A DNA stretch of 64,000 bases from Clostridia bacterium (GTDB lineage Bacteria; Bacillota_A; Clostridia; Christensenellales; Aristaeellaceae): positions 22,050 through 86,049 of the forward strand of contig JAFWYA010000039.1 of assembly GCA_017517815.1 (NCBI GenBank), read 5' to 3'. This document shows, in pieces, positions 8,656 to 15,875 of the stretch; position 1 is the first letter of the stretch, and the number at the start of each line of letters is the position of its first letter. The position numbers were made by a program, and so were the translations under genes. A model generated the notes under the pieces. It made no database searches and was not told where the DNA came from. It worked only from the letters and a program-made list of their open reading frames with translations.

Positions 8656-9459
8656 TCAGTCCAGATAGGCGTTCATGGAGCTGAGACGCTCAAAAATCAG
8701 ATCAGGCTCGATGCCGGTTTCCTTTACTTCCTCCAGGGTGCCTTCGCCGGTGAGCACCATGATGGACAGCATGCCGAAGTTGAGACCCGTCTTGATGTCA
8801 GTGTACAGGCGGTCGCCAACCATGGCCAGTTCGTGCTTCTGAAGACCGGTAAGTTTCAGGGCTTCCTCAACGATGCCGGCATAGGGCTTGCCCAGGATCA
8901 GGTCCGGGCGGCGGCCGGTGCTGGCCTCGATGAAGGCGATGATGGCGCCGATGTCAGGGGCAAAGCCGGTTTCGGTGGGGCAGTTGAAGTCGGGATGAGT
9001 GGCGATGTAGGGCAGGCCCGCACGCACAAAGTCGCACACGGCGGTCATCTTGGCATAATCCAGCGTGGTGTCGTAGGCGATGAGTACATAGTCGGGGTTT
9101 TCATTGTCGATCTCCATGCCCAGCTCGATGAGCTCCTTCTTGAGCATGTCGTTGCCCAGCAGGAAGGCCTTCTTGCCGGCGAATTCGCGCAGGCAGTAGC
9201 TGGCTGCGGCATGGCCGGAGGTGAGCACATTGCGGAACACGTCGCGCACGCCCATCTTTTCCAGCTTTTTGACATACACGTCAGCAGACTTGGAGGAGTT
9301 GTTGGTCACAAACAGGCTCTTGCGGCCGGTCGCAGCCAGCTTTTCCAGAAAATCCAGCGAACCTTCCAGCAGGTTGTCGCCCAGATAAAAAGTACCGTCC
9401 ATATCCAGCATAAAGCACTTGATGGGTGCGAGTTTGGCACGAATTTCAGCTTCCGTCAT
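8656..9459 (-). CDS. HAD superfamily (NagD-like, IIA) phosphatase
   Basis: A cytoplasmic phosphatase of 267 residues. Motif I is MLDMDGTFYLGD (nucleophile Asp), motif II FVTNNSS, and the C2-type cap contains VLIAYDTTLDY. The lysine motif is LGKP, and motif IV is MVGDRLYTDI with its Asp pair. Subfamily IIA enzymes dephosphorylate small phospho-compounds such as 4-nitrophenyl phosphate, phosphoglycolate or UMP; the substrate is not readable. I prefer ATG 9459 because GGAAGG lies 12 bases upstream; ATG 9471 abuts that site and is less likely. It is the first gene of the operon running to trmO. Confidence 0.9.
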   Translation of the reverse strand: MTEAEIRAKLAPIKCFMLDMDGTFYLGDNLLEGSLDFLEKLAATGRKSLFVTNNSSKSADVYVKKLEKMGVRDVFRNVLTSGHAAASYCLREFAGKKAFLLGNDMLKKELIELGMEIDNENPDYVLIAYDTTLDYAKMTAVCDFVRAGLPYIATHPDFNCPTETGFAPDIGAIIAFIEASTGRRPDLILGKPYAGIVEEALKLTGLQKHELAMVGDRLYTDIKTGLNFGMLSIMVLTGEGTLEEVKETGIEPDLIFERLSSMNAYLD

Positions 9460-9514
9460 GGTAAAAACCATCCTTCCGTACATTCGGGTGATGTACACAC
9501 CCGTAGATACTGCC

Positions 9515-9543
9515 ATTGTACCACAAGAAGTGTTATTTAACAA
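9515..9543 (-). promoter_or_regulatory. Sigma-A promoter of the HAD-to-trmO operon
   Basis: On the minus strand, TTGTTA (9538-9543), 17 bases, TACAAT (9515-9520). It lies about 55 bases upstream of the HAD start and no further clear promoter occurs before trmO. Confidence 0.7.
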
Positions 9544-9585
9544 TTGCGAAATAAAATTTTAACATCATTTCTTTTGCTGTAAAGT

Positions 9586-9591
9586 TATAAT
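9586..9591 (+). promoter_or_regulatory. -10 hexamer of the GH39-like gene
   Basis: TATAAT, 22 bases before the ATG at 9614, in an AT-rich stretch. No acceptable -35 lies 16-18 bases upstream; TTAACA at 9559-9564 is 21 bases away. An activator-dependent promoter is possible. Confidence 0.4.
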
Positions 9592-9613
9592 CGACAAAAG
9601 GGAGTGTGAACAT

Positions 9614-11044
9614 ATGATGGAAAGCGCCATCTGCAAAGCCTATGAAAACTGCGGTTTTTTCCCTATTGGAAAGCTGAAGTGTCTGGATGATATCCCCACC
9701 ATGGCAGGCGGCAAGCTGTGCCTTGGCATGGAATGCCTTGACCGCGATCTGTGGGATTTTGACCGTGCATTCGAAACCATCCGTGCGCTGGGCGTGCGCC
9801 GTGTGCGGCTGCAGACAGGCTGGCAGAAAACCGAAAAGACCCCCGGTGTATACGATTTTGAATGGCTTGATCACATCGTCGACCAGCTCAAAAGCGCCGG
9901 TATTCAGCCCTTTCTGTCCCTTTCCTACGGAAACCGGCTGTATTGCTCCAACCCGCAGGACTGCCCCAATCTGGACAACGGCGGCGTAGGCCATATCCCC
10001 GTCGTCACGCCTGAAGAGCGCGAAGCGTGGCAGCGCTATGTACACCATATTGTGCGGCACTTCCGCGATCGCATACACGAATATGAAGTGTGGAACGAGC
10101 CGGACGTGGCCGTATTCTGCCGCGTGCCTATGAGCTGGCCGGACGCGTATATGGAGCTGGTCAAACTGACTGTTCCCGTCATCCGCGAAGAAATGCCCGA
10201 TGCCACCGTCATCACCTGCACCGCCGGGCTTGAAAACATCGCCACGCTGCTGCGCCGCGGCATGGGCAGCTATACCGACGTTCACTCCTTCCACGGTTAT
10301 CAGTTCTTTCCCGAAATGCGCCCGGCCGCCTATTGCCGCAGCCAGCTGAACCGCTGCCTGCAGCAGGCGCCGCATCTGCGCTTCTGGCGCGGCGAGGCCG
10401 GCTGCCCGTCCTATAATGACCCCATCAGCAAGGGCGCGCTCAGCAATATTCCCGTAACCGAGATCAAACAGGCCAAATTTCTGCTGCGCCACCTGCTGCA
10501 GGATCTGGCCAACGACGCGCTGGAAATGAGTTCCTATTTCCACGCTTACGACTTTGAGCACTTCACGCACAAACTGCGCTACCATTACGGCGTGATCCGC
10601 CATGAGGATCTCAGCCGCAAGCCCACCTACCACTGCCTGCAGGTGCTTGCCCATCTGTTTGACGGCAGCACTGTTCATACTGATCCCGCTCCCGCTTTCA
10701 TTCAGGATGGCTCCGACCTGTCGCCGCAGGAGCTGCTGACCCTTCAGCTGTTTGCCTTCAGCCGTAATGGCCAGCCCGTGTACGCCTGCCATCTGCCGCT
10801 GGAGATCGTGGATGACTTCACCGTGCACAGCGTGCGCCTGTGCCTGCCGCAGGCGCTTGAACACCCGGTCGTTCTTGACCCCATGACCGGCAGCATTTAC
10901 ACCCCTCAGGATGATACATTCCCCGTCACCGACTACCCCCTCTTCATCATGGACGCCTCCGCCCTCGCCCCCTTCGCCCAAGTCAATCTGCAGTCCAAAA
11001 ACACAGTCTGCACCGAAGACCTCACCCAAAAAATCGAAGAATAA
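9614..11044 (+). CDS. Glycoside hydrolase clan A protein (GH39-like)
   Basis: A 476-residue cytoplasmic (no signal peptide) TIM-barrel glycosidase. The acid/base is Glu162 in EYEVWNEPD; the likely nucleophile is Glu261 in FWRGEAGCPS. The barrel strands VRRVRLQTGWQKTE and FLSLSYGN are typical of GH39/GH5-type enzymes, and a small beta domain ends the chain. Beta-xylosidase or a related exo-glycosidase is likely, but the GFF and nucleophile contexts differ from true GH39, so the family is tentative. GGGAGTG precedes tandem ATG codons (9614, 9617). It stands alone between two transcripts on the other strand. Confidence 0.75.
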   Translation: MMESAICKAYENCGFFPIGKLKCLDDIPTMAGGKLCLGMECLDRDLWDFDRAFETIRALGVRRVRLQTGWQKTEKTPGVYDFEWLDHIVDQLKSAGIQPFLSLSYGNRLYCSNPQDCPNLDNGGVGHIPVVTPEEREAWQRYVHHIVRHFRDRIHEYEVWNEPDVAVFCRVPMSWPDAYMELVKLTVPVIREEMPDATVITCTAGLENIATLLRRGMGSYTDVHSFHGYQFFPEMRPAAYCRSQLNRCLQQAPHLRFWRGEAGCPSYNDPISKGALSNIPVTEIKQAKFLLRHLLQDLANDALEMSSYFHAYDFEHFTHKLRYHYGVIRHEDLSRKPTYHCLQVLAHLFDGSTVHTDPAPAFIQDGSDLSPQELLTLQLFAFSRNGQPVYACHLPLEIVDDFTVHSVRLCLPQALEHPVVLDPMTGSIYTPQDDTFPVTDYPLFIMDASALAPFAQVNLQSKNTVCTEDLTQKIEE

Positions 11045-11073
11045 AAAACGAGCCAGCCCAAACCGGCTGGCTC
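11043..11073. terminator. Bidirectional terminator
   Basis: A 9-bp stem (gagccagcc / ggctggctc) with a 6-base loop. On the minus strand it is followed by gttttttatt, ending the amino-acid ABC operon. On the plus strand only aatttat follows, so termination of the GH39-like gene would be weaker. Confidence 0.8.
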
Positions 11074-11093
11074 AATTTATACAATTATCATTC

Positions 11094-11184
11094 CCCCATC
11101 CGAGCTGTGTAACAGCCCGGAAGCGGGATTGGCAAGGGCAAAGCCCTTGACCGGGGTGCGGGTGCAGCGCCCCTGCCGTCCCCC
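11094..11184. repeat. Palindromic intergenic element, copy A
   Basis: Between the ATPase stop and the terminator. Its core caagggcaaagcccttg is the exact reverse complement of the core of copy B (22217-22310). On the minus strand both share the order: a ggcgctgc block, a C-rich stretch, the core, then aatccc. It is inside the 3' untranslated region of the ABC operon. Confidence 0.7.
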
Positions 11185-11907
11185 TTACAGCACCTTGCGC
11201 AGGAAGTCCTGCGTTCTGGGGTTCTGCGGATTGCTGAAGATCTGCTCGGGCGTGCCTTCCTCCATGACGATGCCTTCATCCATGAACAGCACTCGATCGG
11301 CCACCTCGCGGGCAAAACCCATTTCGTGGGTAACGACCACCATGGTCATGCCTTCCTCGGCCAGCTGCTTCATGACTTCCAGCACTTCGCCGACCATTTC
11401 AGGGTCAAGGGCGGAGGTGGGCTCGTCAAAGAGCATCACGTCGGGGTTCATGCACAGCGCGCGCACGATGGCGATGCGCTGCTGCTGGCCGCCGGAGAGC
11501 TGCTTGGGGTACACATTGGCCTTTTCCACAAGGTTCACGCGCTCCAGCAGCTTCATGGCCTTCTGCTCGGCCTCGGCCTTTTTCATCAGGCCGGTCTGAA
11601 TGGGCGCAAGGGTCATGTTCTGCAGCACCGTCAGGTGTGGGAACAGGTTGAACTGCTGAAACACCATGCCCATGCGGCGGCGGATGAGGTTGATATCGCT
11701 CTTGGGGTCGGTGATGGTCTGTCCGTCAAAGACGATCTCGCCGGCGGTGGGCTGCTCAAGCAGGTTGAGGCAGCGCAGGAAGGTGCTTTTGCCGCTGCCG
11801 CTGGGGCCGATGACAACGACCTTTTCGCCCGGCCTGATGTGCTGATTCACGCCCTTGAGCACATCCAGCTTGCCAAAGGATTTATACAGGTTGTTAACGG
11901 TTATCAC
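11185..11907 (-). CDS. Polar amino-acid ABC transporter ATP-binding protein
   Basis: A 240-residue GlnQ/ArtP-type ATPase that powers the permease encoded just upstream. Walker [11 protein letters not shown]-loop [12 protein letters not shown] signature LSGGQQQR, Walker [13 protein letters not shown] and the switch His in [10 protein letters not shown] are all intact. It overlaps the permease gene by 14 bases. The upstream ARG-box-like site suggests arginine or another basic amino acid as substrate. Glutamine or cystine uptake is also possible, since the family is hard to split by ATPase. Confidence 0.93.
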   Translation of the reverse strand: MITVNNLYKSFGKLDVLKGVNQHIRPGEKVVVIGPSGSGKSTFLRCLNLLEQPTAGEIVFDGQTITDPKSDINLIRRRMGMVFQQFNLFPHLTVLQNMTLAPIQTGLMKKAEAEQKAMKLLERVNLVEKANVYPKQLSGGQQQRIAIVRALCMNPDVMLFDEPTSALDPEMVGEVLEVMKQLAEEGMTMVVVTHEMGFAREVADRVLFMDEGIVMEEGTPEQIFSNPQNPRTQDFLRKVL

Positions 11908-12673
11908 TCTGACGCAGCCTCCTTTCCAGCTTGCCTACCAGCCACGAGAAGAACATGACCAGAATCAGATAAATGATGGCCACTGCGATCAGCGGCATAA
12001 AGGCGGAGTACGTGGCGCCGCGGATGCGGTTGCCGGCGAAGGTCAGGTCGCCCACGGCAACATAGCCGGCAACGGAAGTTTCCTTCAGGAGCACAATGAA
12101 CTCGTTGGCCAAAGTGGGCAGCACGGTTTTGAGCACCTGCGGCGCAATGATGAACCACATGGTCTGCAGATAATTAAGGCCCAGGCTGCGGCCGGCCTCA
12201 AACTGGCCCTTGTCGATGGACATGATGCCGCCACGGAAGATTTCGGCCACATAGGCGCCGGAGTTGAAGCCAAAGGCCAGCGTAGCGATGAGCACGCCGT
12301 TGTCGGAGGATGCAAAAATGATGTAGTACATGATCATCAGCTGCACCACAACAGGCGTGCCGCGGATGATGGTGATGTATACACGGCAGATCCAGTCAAA
12401 CACTCGCAGAACGCTCCTGCCCAGACCCTTATGCATAACATGACCGGTTTTGTCCCAGGTGGTGCGCACAGCAGCCACGATCAGGCCCAGCGCAATGCCG
12501 ATCAGGCATGCGAACAGGGCGATCAGCAGCGTATTCTGAAGGCCGGTCAGCAGCAGCTTCCAGCGGTCTCTCATGATGAAGTTGAGCGTAAACTCCATCT
12601 TCGTCTGCTCCCACCATGCAGCGAGAGCGCTTTGCGAGGCGGCGGCCATCAGGCCAGTCAAGCCAACGTTCAC
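11894..12673 (-). CDS. Polar amino-acid ABC transporter permease
   Basis: The membrane subunit (HisM/GlnP family), about 259 residues, with five membrane helices and the EAA-type loop [37 protein letters not shown] is the family's N-terminal signature. GTG at 12673 is chosen because AAAGGAG lies 7-8 bases upstream. An in-frame TTG further back would place the ribosome site inside the coding region. An unusually long hydrophilic stretch (about 35 residues) precedes the first canonical segment [19 protein letters not shown], so an internal Met start is an alternative. Confidence 0.88.
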   Translation of the reverse strand: MNVGLTGLMAAASQSALAAWWEQTKMEFTLNFIMRDRWKLLLTGLQNTLLIALFACLIGIALGLIVAAVRTTWDKTGHVMHKGLGRSVLRVFDWICRVYITIIRGTPVVVQLMIMYYIIFASSDNGVLIATLAFGFNSGAYVAEIFRGGIMSIDKGQFEAGRSLGLNYLQTMWFIIAPQVLKTVLPTLANEFIVLLKETSVAGYVAVGDLTFAGNRIRGATYSAFMPLIAVAIIYLILVMFFSWLVGKLERRLRQSDNR

Positions 12674-12702
12674 GAAAATCCTCCTTTGCAATAAACGGCG
12701 AG

Positions 12703-12730
12703 AACTCCCCTCTGTATGCAGAGGGGAGTT
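12703..12730 (-). other. Intercistronic hairpin between binding protein and permease
   Basis: An 11-bp perfect stem (aactcccctct / agaggggagtt) with a 6-base loop and no T run on the minus strand. In many ABC operons such hairpins protect the upstream binding-protein mRNA and lower downstream expression; that role is inferred. Confidence 0.7.
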
Positions 12731-12754
12731 TTGAAAGGTCGCCCTTTAAAAAAC

Positions 12755-13504
12755 TTACTCGGCCTTGATGTACTTGCCGATGATGCCGGCCACGGTGCCG
12801 TCAGCGATCAGCTCGTTGAGAGCGGCGTCGAACTTCTCCAGCAGCTCGGTGTTATCCTTGGCGATGCAGGCGGCGTACTCTTCCACGGCGTAGGAGGTGT
12901 CCAGCACCTTCAGGCCTTCGTTGGCAGCCACATAAGCCTTGGCGGGCTCGTTGTCGATGATGACGCAGTCGATCTTGTCAGCAACCAGAGCCATGGTGGC
13001 GTCGTTGCCGTTGGGATAGCGGTTGATGGTGGCAAGGCCAGCGTCTTCCAGATCCCAGGTGGAGTACAGGTCGCCGGTGGTGGACAGCTGCACGCCGATC
13101 TTGTAGTTCTTGCCTTCGACGAACAGGTCGTCAACGCAGGTGATGGGGCTGTCTTCCTTGACGATGACGGACTGGATGCCGGTGGCGTAGGAAGAGGAGA
13201 AGTTGATCATCATCTTGCGCTCTTCGGTAACGGTCATACCGGCCATGCCCACGTCAGCCTTGCCGGACTGCACAGCGCCGATGATGGCGTCGAAGTCCAT
13301 GTCGACCACTTCGAATTCCATGCCCAGCTTCTCAGCGATGGCAGCGCAGATCTCAACGTCGATGCCCACGATGGCTTCGCCGTCGTAGTACTCATAGGGA
13401 GGGAAGGACGCGTTGGTGGCCATGGTCAGCTTATTCTCAGCCAGAGCGGCGGTAAAGGACAGGGCCATCATGAGGGTCAGAACCAGAGCAAGCAGCTTCT
13501 TCAT
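12755..13504 (-). CDS. Amino-acid ABC transporter substrate-binding protein
   Basis: A 249-residue family 3 solute-binding protein. A signal peptide at residues 1-22 ends ALA/EN. The mature part begins with KLTMATNASFPPYEYYD, and IVGIDVEICAAIAEKLG follows, the classical SBP_bac_3 pattern. There is no lipobox cysteine, odd for a one-membrane Firmicute, where such proteins are usually lipoproteins. It is the first gene of the operon, with a strong sigma-A promoter and an ARG-box-like operator upstream. GGAGG precedes the ATG. The substrate is probably a polar or basic amino acid. Confidence 0.93.
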   Translation of the reverse strand: MKKLLALVLTLMMALSFTAALAENKLTMATNASFPPYEYYDGEAIVGIDVEICAAIAEKLGMEFEVVDMDFDAIIGAVQSGKADVGMAGMTVTEERKMMINFSSSYATGIQSVIVKEDSPITCVDDLFVEGKNYKIGVQLSTTGDLYSTWDLEDAGLATINRYPNGNDATMALVADKIDCVIIDNEPAKAYVAANEGLKVLDTSYAVEEYAACIAKDNTELLEKFDAALNELIADGTVAGIIGKYIKAE

Positions 13505-13566
13505 AAAACAGTAGCCTCCTTCAAAATCGATCGCTTTCGCGTTGGGTTCCTTTTGGGAATGTGCCT

Positions 13567-13595
13567 AGTATACTCACGGTTATGCATTCTGTCAA
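13567..13595 (-). promoter_or_regulatory. Sigma-A promoter of the amino-acid ABC operon
   Basis: On the minus strand, TTGACA (13590-13595), 17 bases, TATACT (13567-13572); a near-consensus promoter with a leader of about 60 bases. Confidence 0.88.
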
Positions 13596-13602
13596 GCATT
13601 AT

Positions 13603-13620
13603 TTTGAATATTTATTCAAA
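13603..13620. promoter_or_regulatory. ARG-box-like operator
   Basis: The core TGAATATTTATTCA (13605-13618) fits the arginine-repressor consensus TGAATWWWWATTCA exactly and lies in a perfect 22-bp palindrome (13601-13622). It is 7 bases upstream of the -35. A weaker match (13636-13653, three mismatches) is centred 33 bp further upstream. ArgR control is inferred. Confidence 0.65.
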
Positions 13621-13668
13621 ATTTTTCGTTTTGAAGATGCATAAATGTATACACAGTGCATAAACTGT

Positions 13669-13694
13669 AAAAAACGGACAATTATCGGCCGTTT
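13669..13694 (-). terminator. Terminator after the fumarase genes
   Basis: On the minus strand a short stem (aaacgg / ccgttt, 13689-13694 with 13672-13677) is followed by TTTTTT, directly at the stop codon of the beta-subunit gene. Confidence 0.55.
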
Positions 13695-14245
13695 CAGACA
13701 CTCTCCAGATAGGTCTGAATGCCCATGGCGTATGCATCGTTGCCTTCTGCATCAATAGCGACGGTCAGGGGCAGGTCGCGCACCACCAGCCGCTTGATGC
13801 TTTCCGTGCCCAGATCGTCATAGGCTACCACGTCCAGCTGCTCGATGCAGGCCGCCATATAGGCCGCACAGCCGCCGATGGCCGCAAAGTAGACCGATCC
13901 GGTCTCCTTCAATGCCAGCCGCACCGCTTCGCTGCGGCCGCCCTTGCCGATGAGCGCATTCACGCCGTATGCAAGCATCGCAGGCGTATATGCATCCATG
14001 CGCATACTGGTGGTGGGGCCAATTGCGCCGGAGGGTCGGCCCGGAGGGGTGGGCGTGGGGCCTGCGTAAAAGATGGTCTGCCCGCGCAGATCCACCGGCA
14101 GTTCCTCGCCCTTTTCGAGCGCAGCGCACAGCCTGCCGTGGGCAGCGTCGCGCGCAGTGTAAATCACGCCCGTTACCAGCACGTTGTCGCCGGCATGCAG
14201 GTTCTTCAAATCCTTTTGATCAAACGGAGCCGTCAGTCGAATCAT
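13694..14245 (-). CDS. Class I fumarate hydratase / tartrate dehydratase beta subunit
   Basis: 183 residues, the C-terminal (beta) domain of the iron-sulfur fumarase family as a separate subunit. Diagnostic segments are GDNVLVTGVIYTARDAAH, IFYAGPTPTPPG, GPTTSMRMD and MIGKGG-like LIGKGGRS. Together with the alpha subunit it interconverts fumarate and malate (or dehydrates a tartrate). The gene follows the alpha gene by 15 bases. Fumarate is the likeliest substrate, given aconitase nearby, but sequence alone does not separate fumarase from L(+)-tartrate dehydratase. Confidence 0.92.
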   Translation of the reverse strand: MIRLTAPFDQKDLKNLHAGDNVLVTGVIYTARDAAHGRLCAALEKGEELPVDLRGQTIFYAGPTPTPPGRPSGAIGPTTSMRMDAYTPAMLAYGVNALIGKGGRSEAVRLALKETGSVYFAAIGGCAAYMAACIEQLDVVAYDDLGTESIKRLVVRDLPLTVAIDAEGNDAYAMGIQTYLESV

Positions 14246-14260
14246 GCTCGTTTCCTCCTT

Positions 14261-15103
14261 TTACAGCAAGGCGCTGGCGTGACGTGTAACGTGGCAGCCC
14301 ACGTTGACCGCCACCGGCAGCCCGGCAATGTGGGTGGGATAGGCCTTGATGCGAACGCTGAGGCAGGTGGTCTTTCCGCCGAAGCCCTGCGGGCCGATAC
14401 CCAGTCCGTTGACGGCCTCAAGCAGTTCCTTTTCCAGCGCATCGTAATAGGGATCGGGATGCGGGCCTTCACGCAGCTCGATGAGCGCTTCCTTGGCAAG
14501 TTCGGTCACCTTTTCAAAAGTGCCGCCCACACCCACACCCAGCATCATGGGCGGGCAGGGATTTGCGCCCGCCAGACGGGCGGTTTCCACCACAAAGTCC
14601 TTTACGCCCTGCAGGCCCTGCGCAGGGGTCAGCATGCACAGGCGGCTCATGTTCTCGCTGCCAAAGCCCTTGGGCGCAACGGTCAGCTTCAGCCCGTCGC
14701 CCTCCACCAGCGTCAGATGCAGCACGGCCGGGGTGTTGTCGCCGGTGTTGCCGCGGCGGATGGGGTCGCGCACGATGGACTTGCGCAGGTAACCGTCGGT
14801 ATAGCCGCGGGCCACGCCTTCATTGACGGCGTCGGACAGCAAACCTCCCACGATATGCGCATCCTGCCCCAGCTCGGCATACACCACCGCCATGCCCGTA
14901 TCCTGGCAGATGGCCATGCCCTGCTCGCGGGCGATGCACGCATTTTTGCAAATGAGCTGCAGCGTGTCACGCGCAGGAGCGTAGGGTTCGGTGTCGCAGG
15001 CGCTGCAAAGCAGCCCTTCCACCTGCCCGGGCAGAAGGGTGTTGGCCTCGATGCACAGCCGCGCCACGGTTTCAGCAATGGTATTGTAATGAATGTCTCT
15101 CAT
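14261..15103 (-). CDS. Class I fumarate hydratase / tartrate dehydratase alpha subunit
   Basis: 280 residues, the 4Fe-4S-binding half. Candidate cluster cysteines are in the family contexts AICQDTGMAVV, SRLCMLTPAQG and GANPCPPMMLGVGVGG. The segment RRGNTGDNTPAV is also conserved. The enzyme is oxygen-sensitive, consistent with an anaerobe. The gene lies 18 bases after the metallophosphoesterase gene and 15 bases before the beta-subunit gene, so the three form one transcript. Confidence 0.93.
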   Translation of the reverse strand: MRDIHYNTIAETVARLCIEANTLLPGQVEGLLCSACDTEPYAPARDTLQLICKNACIAREQGMAICQDTGMAVVYAELGQDAHIVGGLLSDAVNEGVARGYTDGYLRKSIVRDPIRRGNTGDNTPAVLHLTLVEGDGLKLTVAPKGFGSENMSRLCMLTPAQGLQGVKDFVVETARLAGANPCPPMMLGVGVGGTFEKVTELAKEALIELREGPHPDPYYDALEKELLEAVNGLGIGPQGFGGKTTCLSVRIKAYPTHIAGLPVAVNVGCHVTRHASALL

Positions 15104-15121
15104 GGGTAAACCTCCTGATCA

Positions 15122-15802
15122 TCAGTCCAGATGGATAAGCAGCACCTCGCAGGGATTGCCCCAGCGGGGCATGCGCGCGGGATTGCCCGCGCCTGCGGAA
15201 ACGATCATCTTTCCTCCGTACAGGCCCTTGGTGTAGCGCGGCAGCAGTCCCTGACCGGGCGCCAGCACGCCCTGACCAAAAAAGCGGATCTGCCCGCCAT
15301 GCGCGTGGCCTGCCACCACCAGATCAAAATTGCGCTTTTGCATGCGCTTCATATATTCCTCGGGCTTGTGGCACAAAAGCACCTTCACGCCGTCTTCTCG
15401 CTCCATGGCGCTCAGGCGCTCGGGCTCCTTCACGACAGTCGGGTCGTACCAGCCGCCGATGACCAGCTCGCCAAAGCGCACATGCCGGTTGACAAGGATC
15501 TGCGCGCCGGTCTGATTGAGCGCTCGACGCAGTTTATGGTACTTTTCCTGTTTGGCCTCGTGATTGCCCAGCGAATAAAAGGTGGGCAGACGTTTGGCCG
15601 CATCGGCAAGAAAGGCCACGCCGCGGTCGTACTGCTGGCGGTAGCGGTCGCTGATGTCGCCGGGCACCAGCAGCGCGTCGGCCCCTTCGATCAAAGGAAA
15701 GATGTCCTCATAGGGTTCGTTGTGCAGATCGCTGACCACTGCCAGCGTAAGCGGCTTTGCCAGCTTTCCGGTGTGAAATTCATAATACGTTGCTTTTCGC
15801 AT
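15122..15802 (-). CDS. Metallophosphoesterase (YkuE-like)
   Basis: A 226-residue calcineurin-type phosphoesterase. The five metal/catalytic motifs are in order: SDLHNEPY, VPGDISD, SLGNHEAK, LCHKPE and AGHAHGGQIRFFGQG. It lacks the N-terminal membrane segment or Tat signal of B. subtilis YkuE and appears cytoplasmic. Substrate unknown; the relatives act on lipid or nucleotide phosphates. It heads the transcript that includes the fumarase genes, perhaps only by read-through. Confidence 0.9.
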   Translation of the reverse strand: MRKATYYEFHTGKLAKPLTLAVVSDLHNEPYEDIFPLIEGADALLVPGDISDRYRQQYDRGVAFLADAAKRLPTFYSLGNHEAKQEKYHKLRRALNQTGAQILVNRHVRFGELVIGGWYDPTVVKEPERLSAMEREDGVKVLLCHKPEEYMKRMQKRNFDLVVAGHAHGGQIRFFGQGVLAPGQGLLPRYTKGLYGGKMIVSAGAGNPARMPRWGNPCEVLLIHLD

Positions 15803-15825
15803 AACGCACCTCTTTTCCAGAACCC

Positions 15826-15834
15826 ATTATAGCA
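15826..15834 (-). promoter_or_regulatory. Extended -10 promoter of the metallophosphoesterase-fumarase transcript
   Basis: On the minus strand TGCTATAAT, an extended -10, lies 24 bases before the ATG at 15802. No -35 is recognisable. Confidence 0.55.
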
Positions 15835-15836
15835 TG

Positions 15837-15860
15837 AAAAGGCAGCGCCGGAGCGCTGCC
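15837..15860 (-). terminator. Terminator after the alpha-glucuronidase gene
   Basis: On the minus strand an 8-bp stem (ggcagcgc / gcgctgcc, loop of 4) is followed by TTTT, and the next promoter begins 3 bases later. Confidence 0.75.
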
Positions 15861-15875
15861 CTGCAAAAAGTTTGA

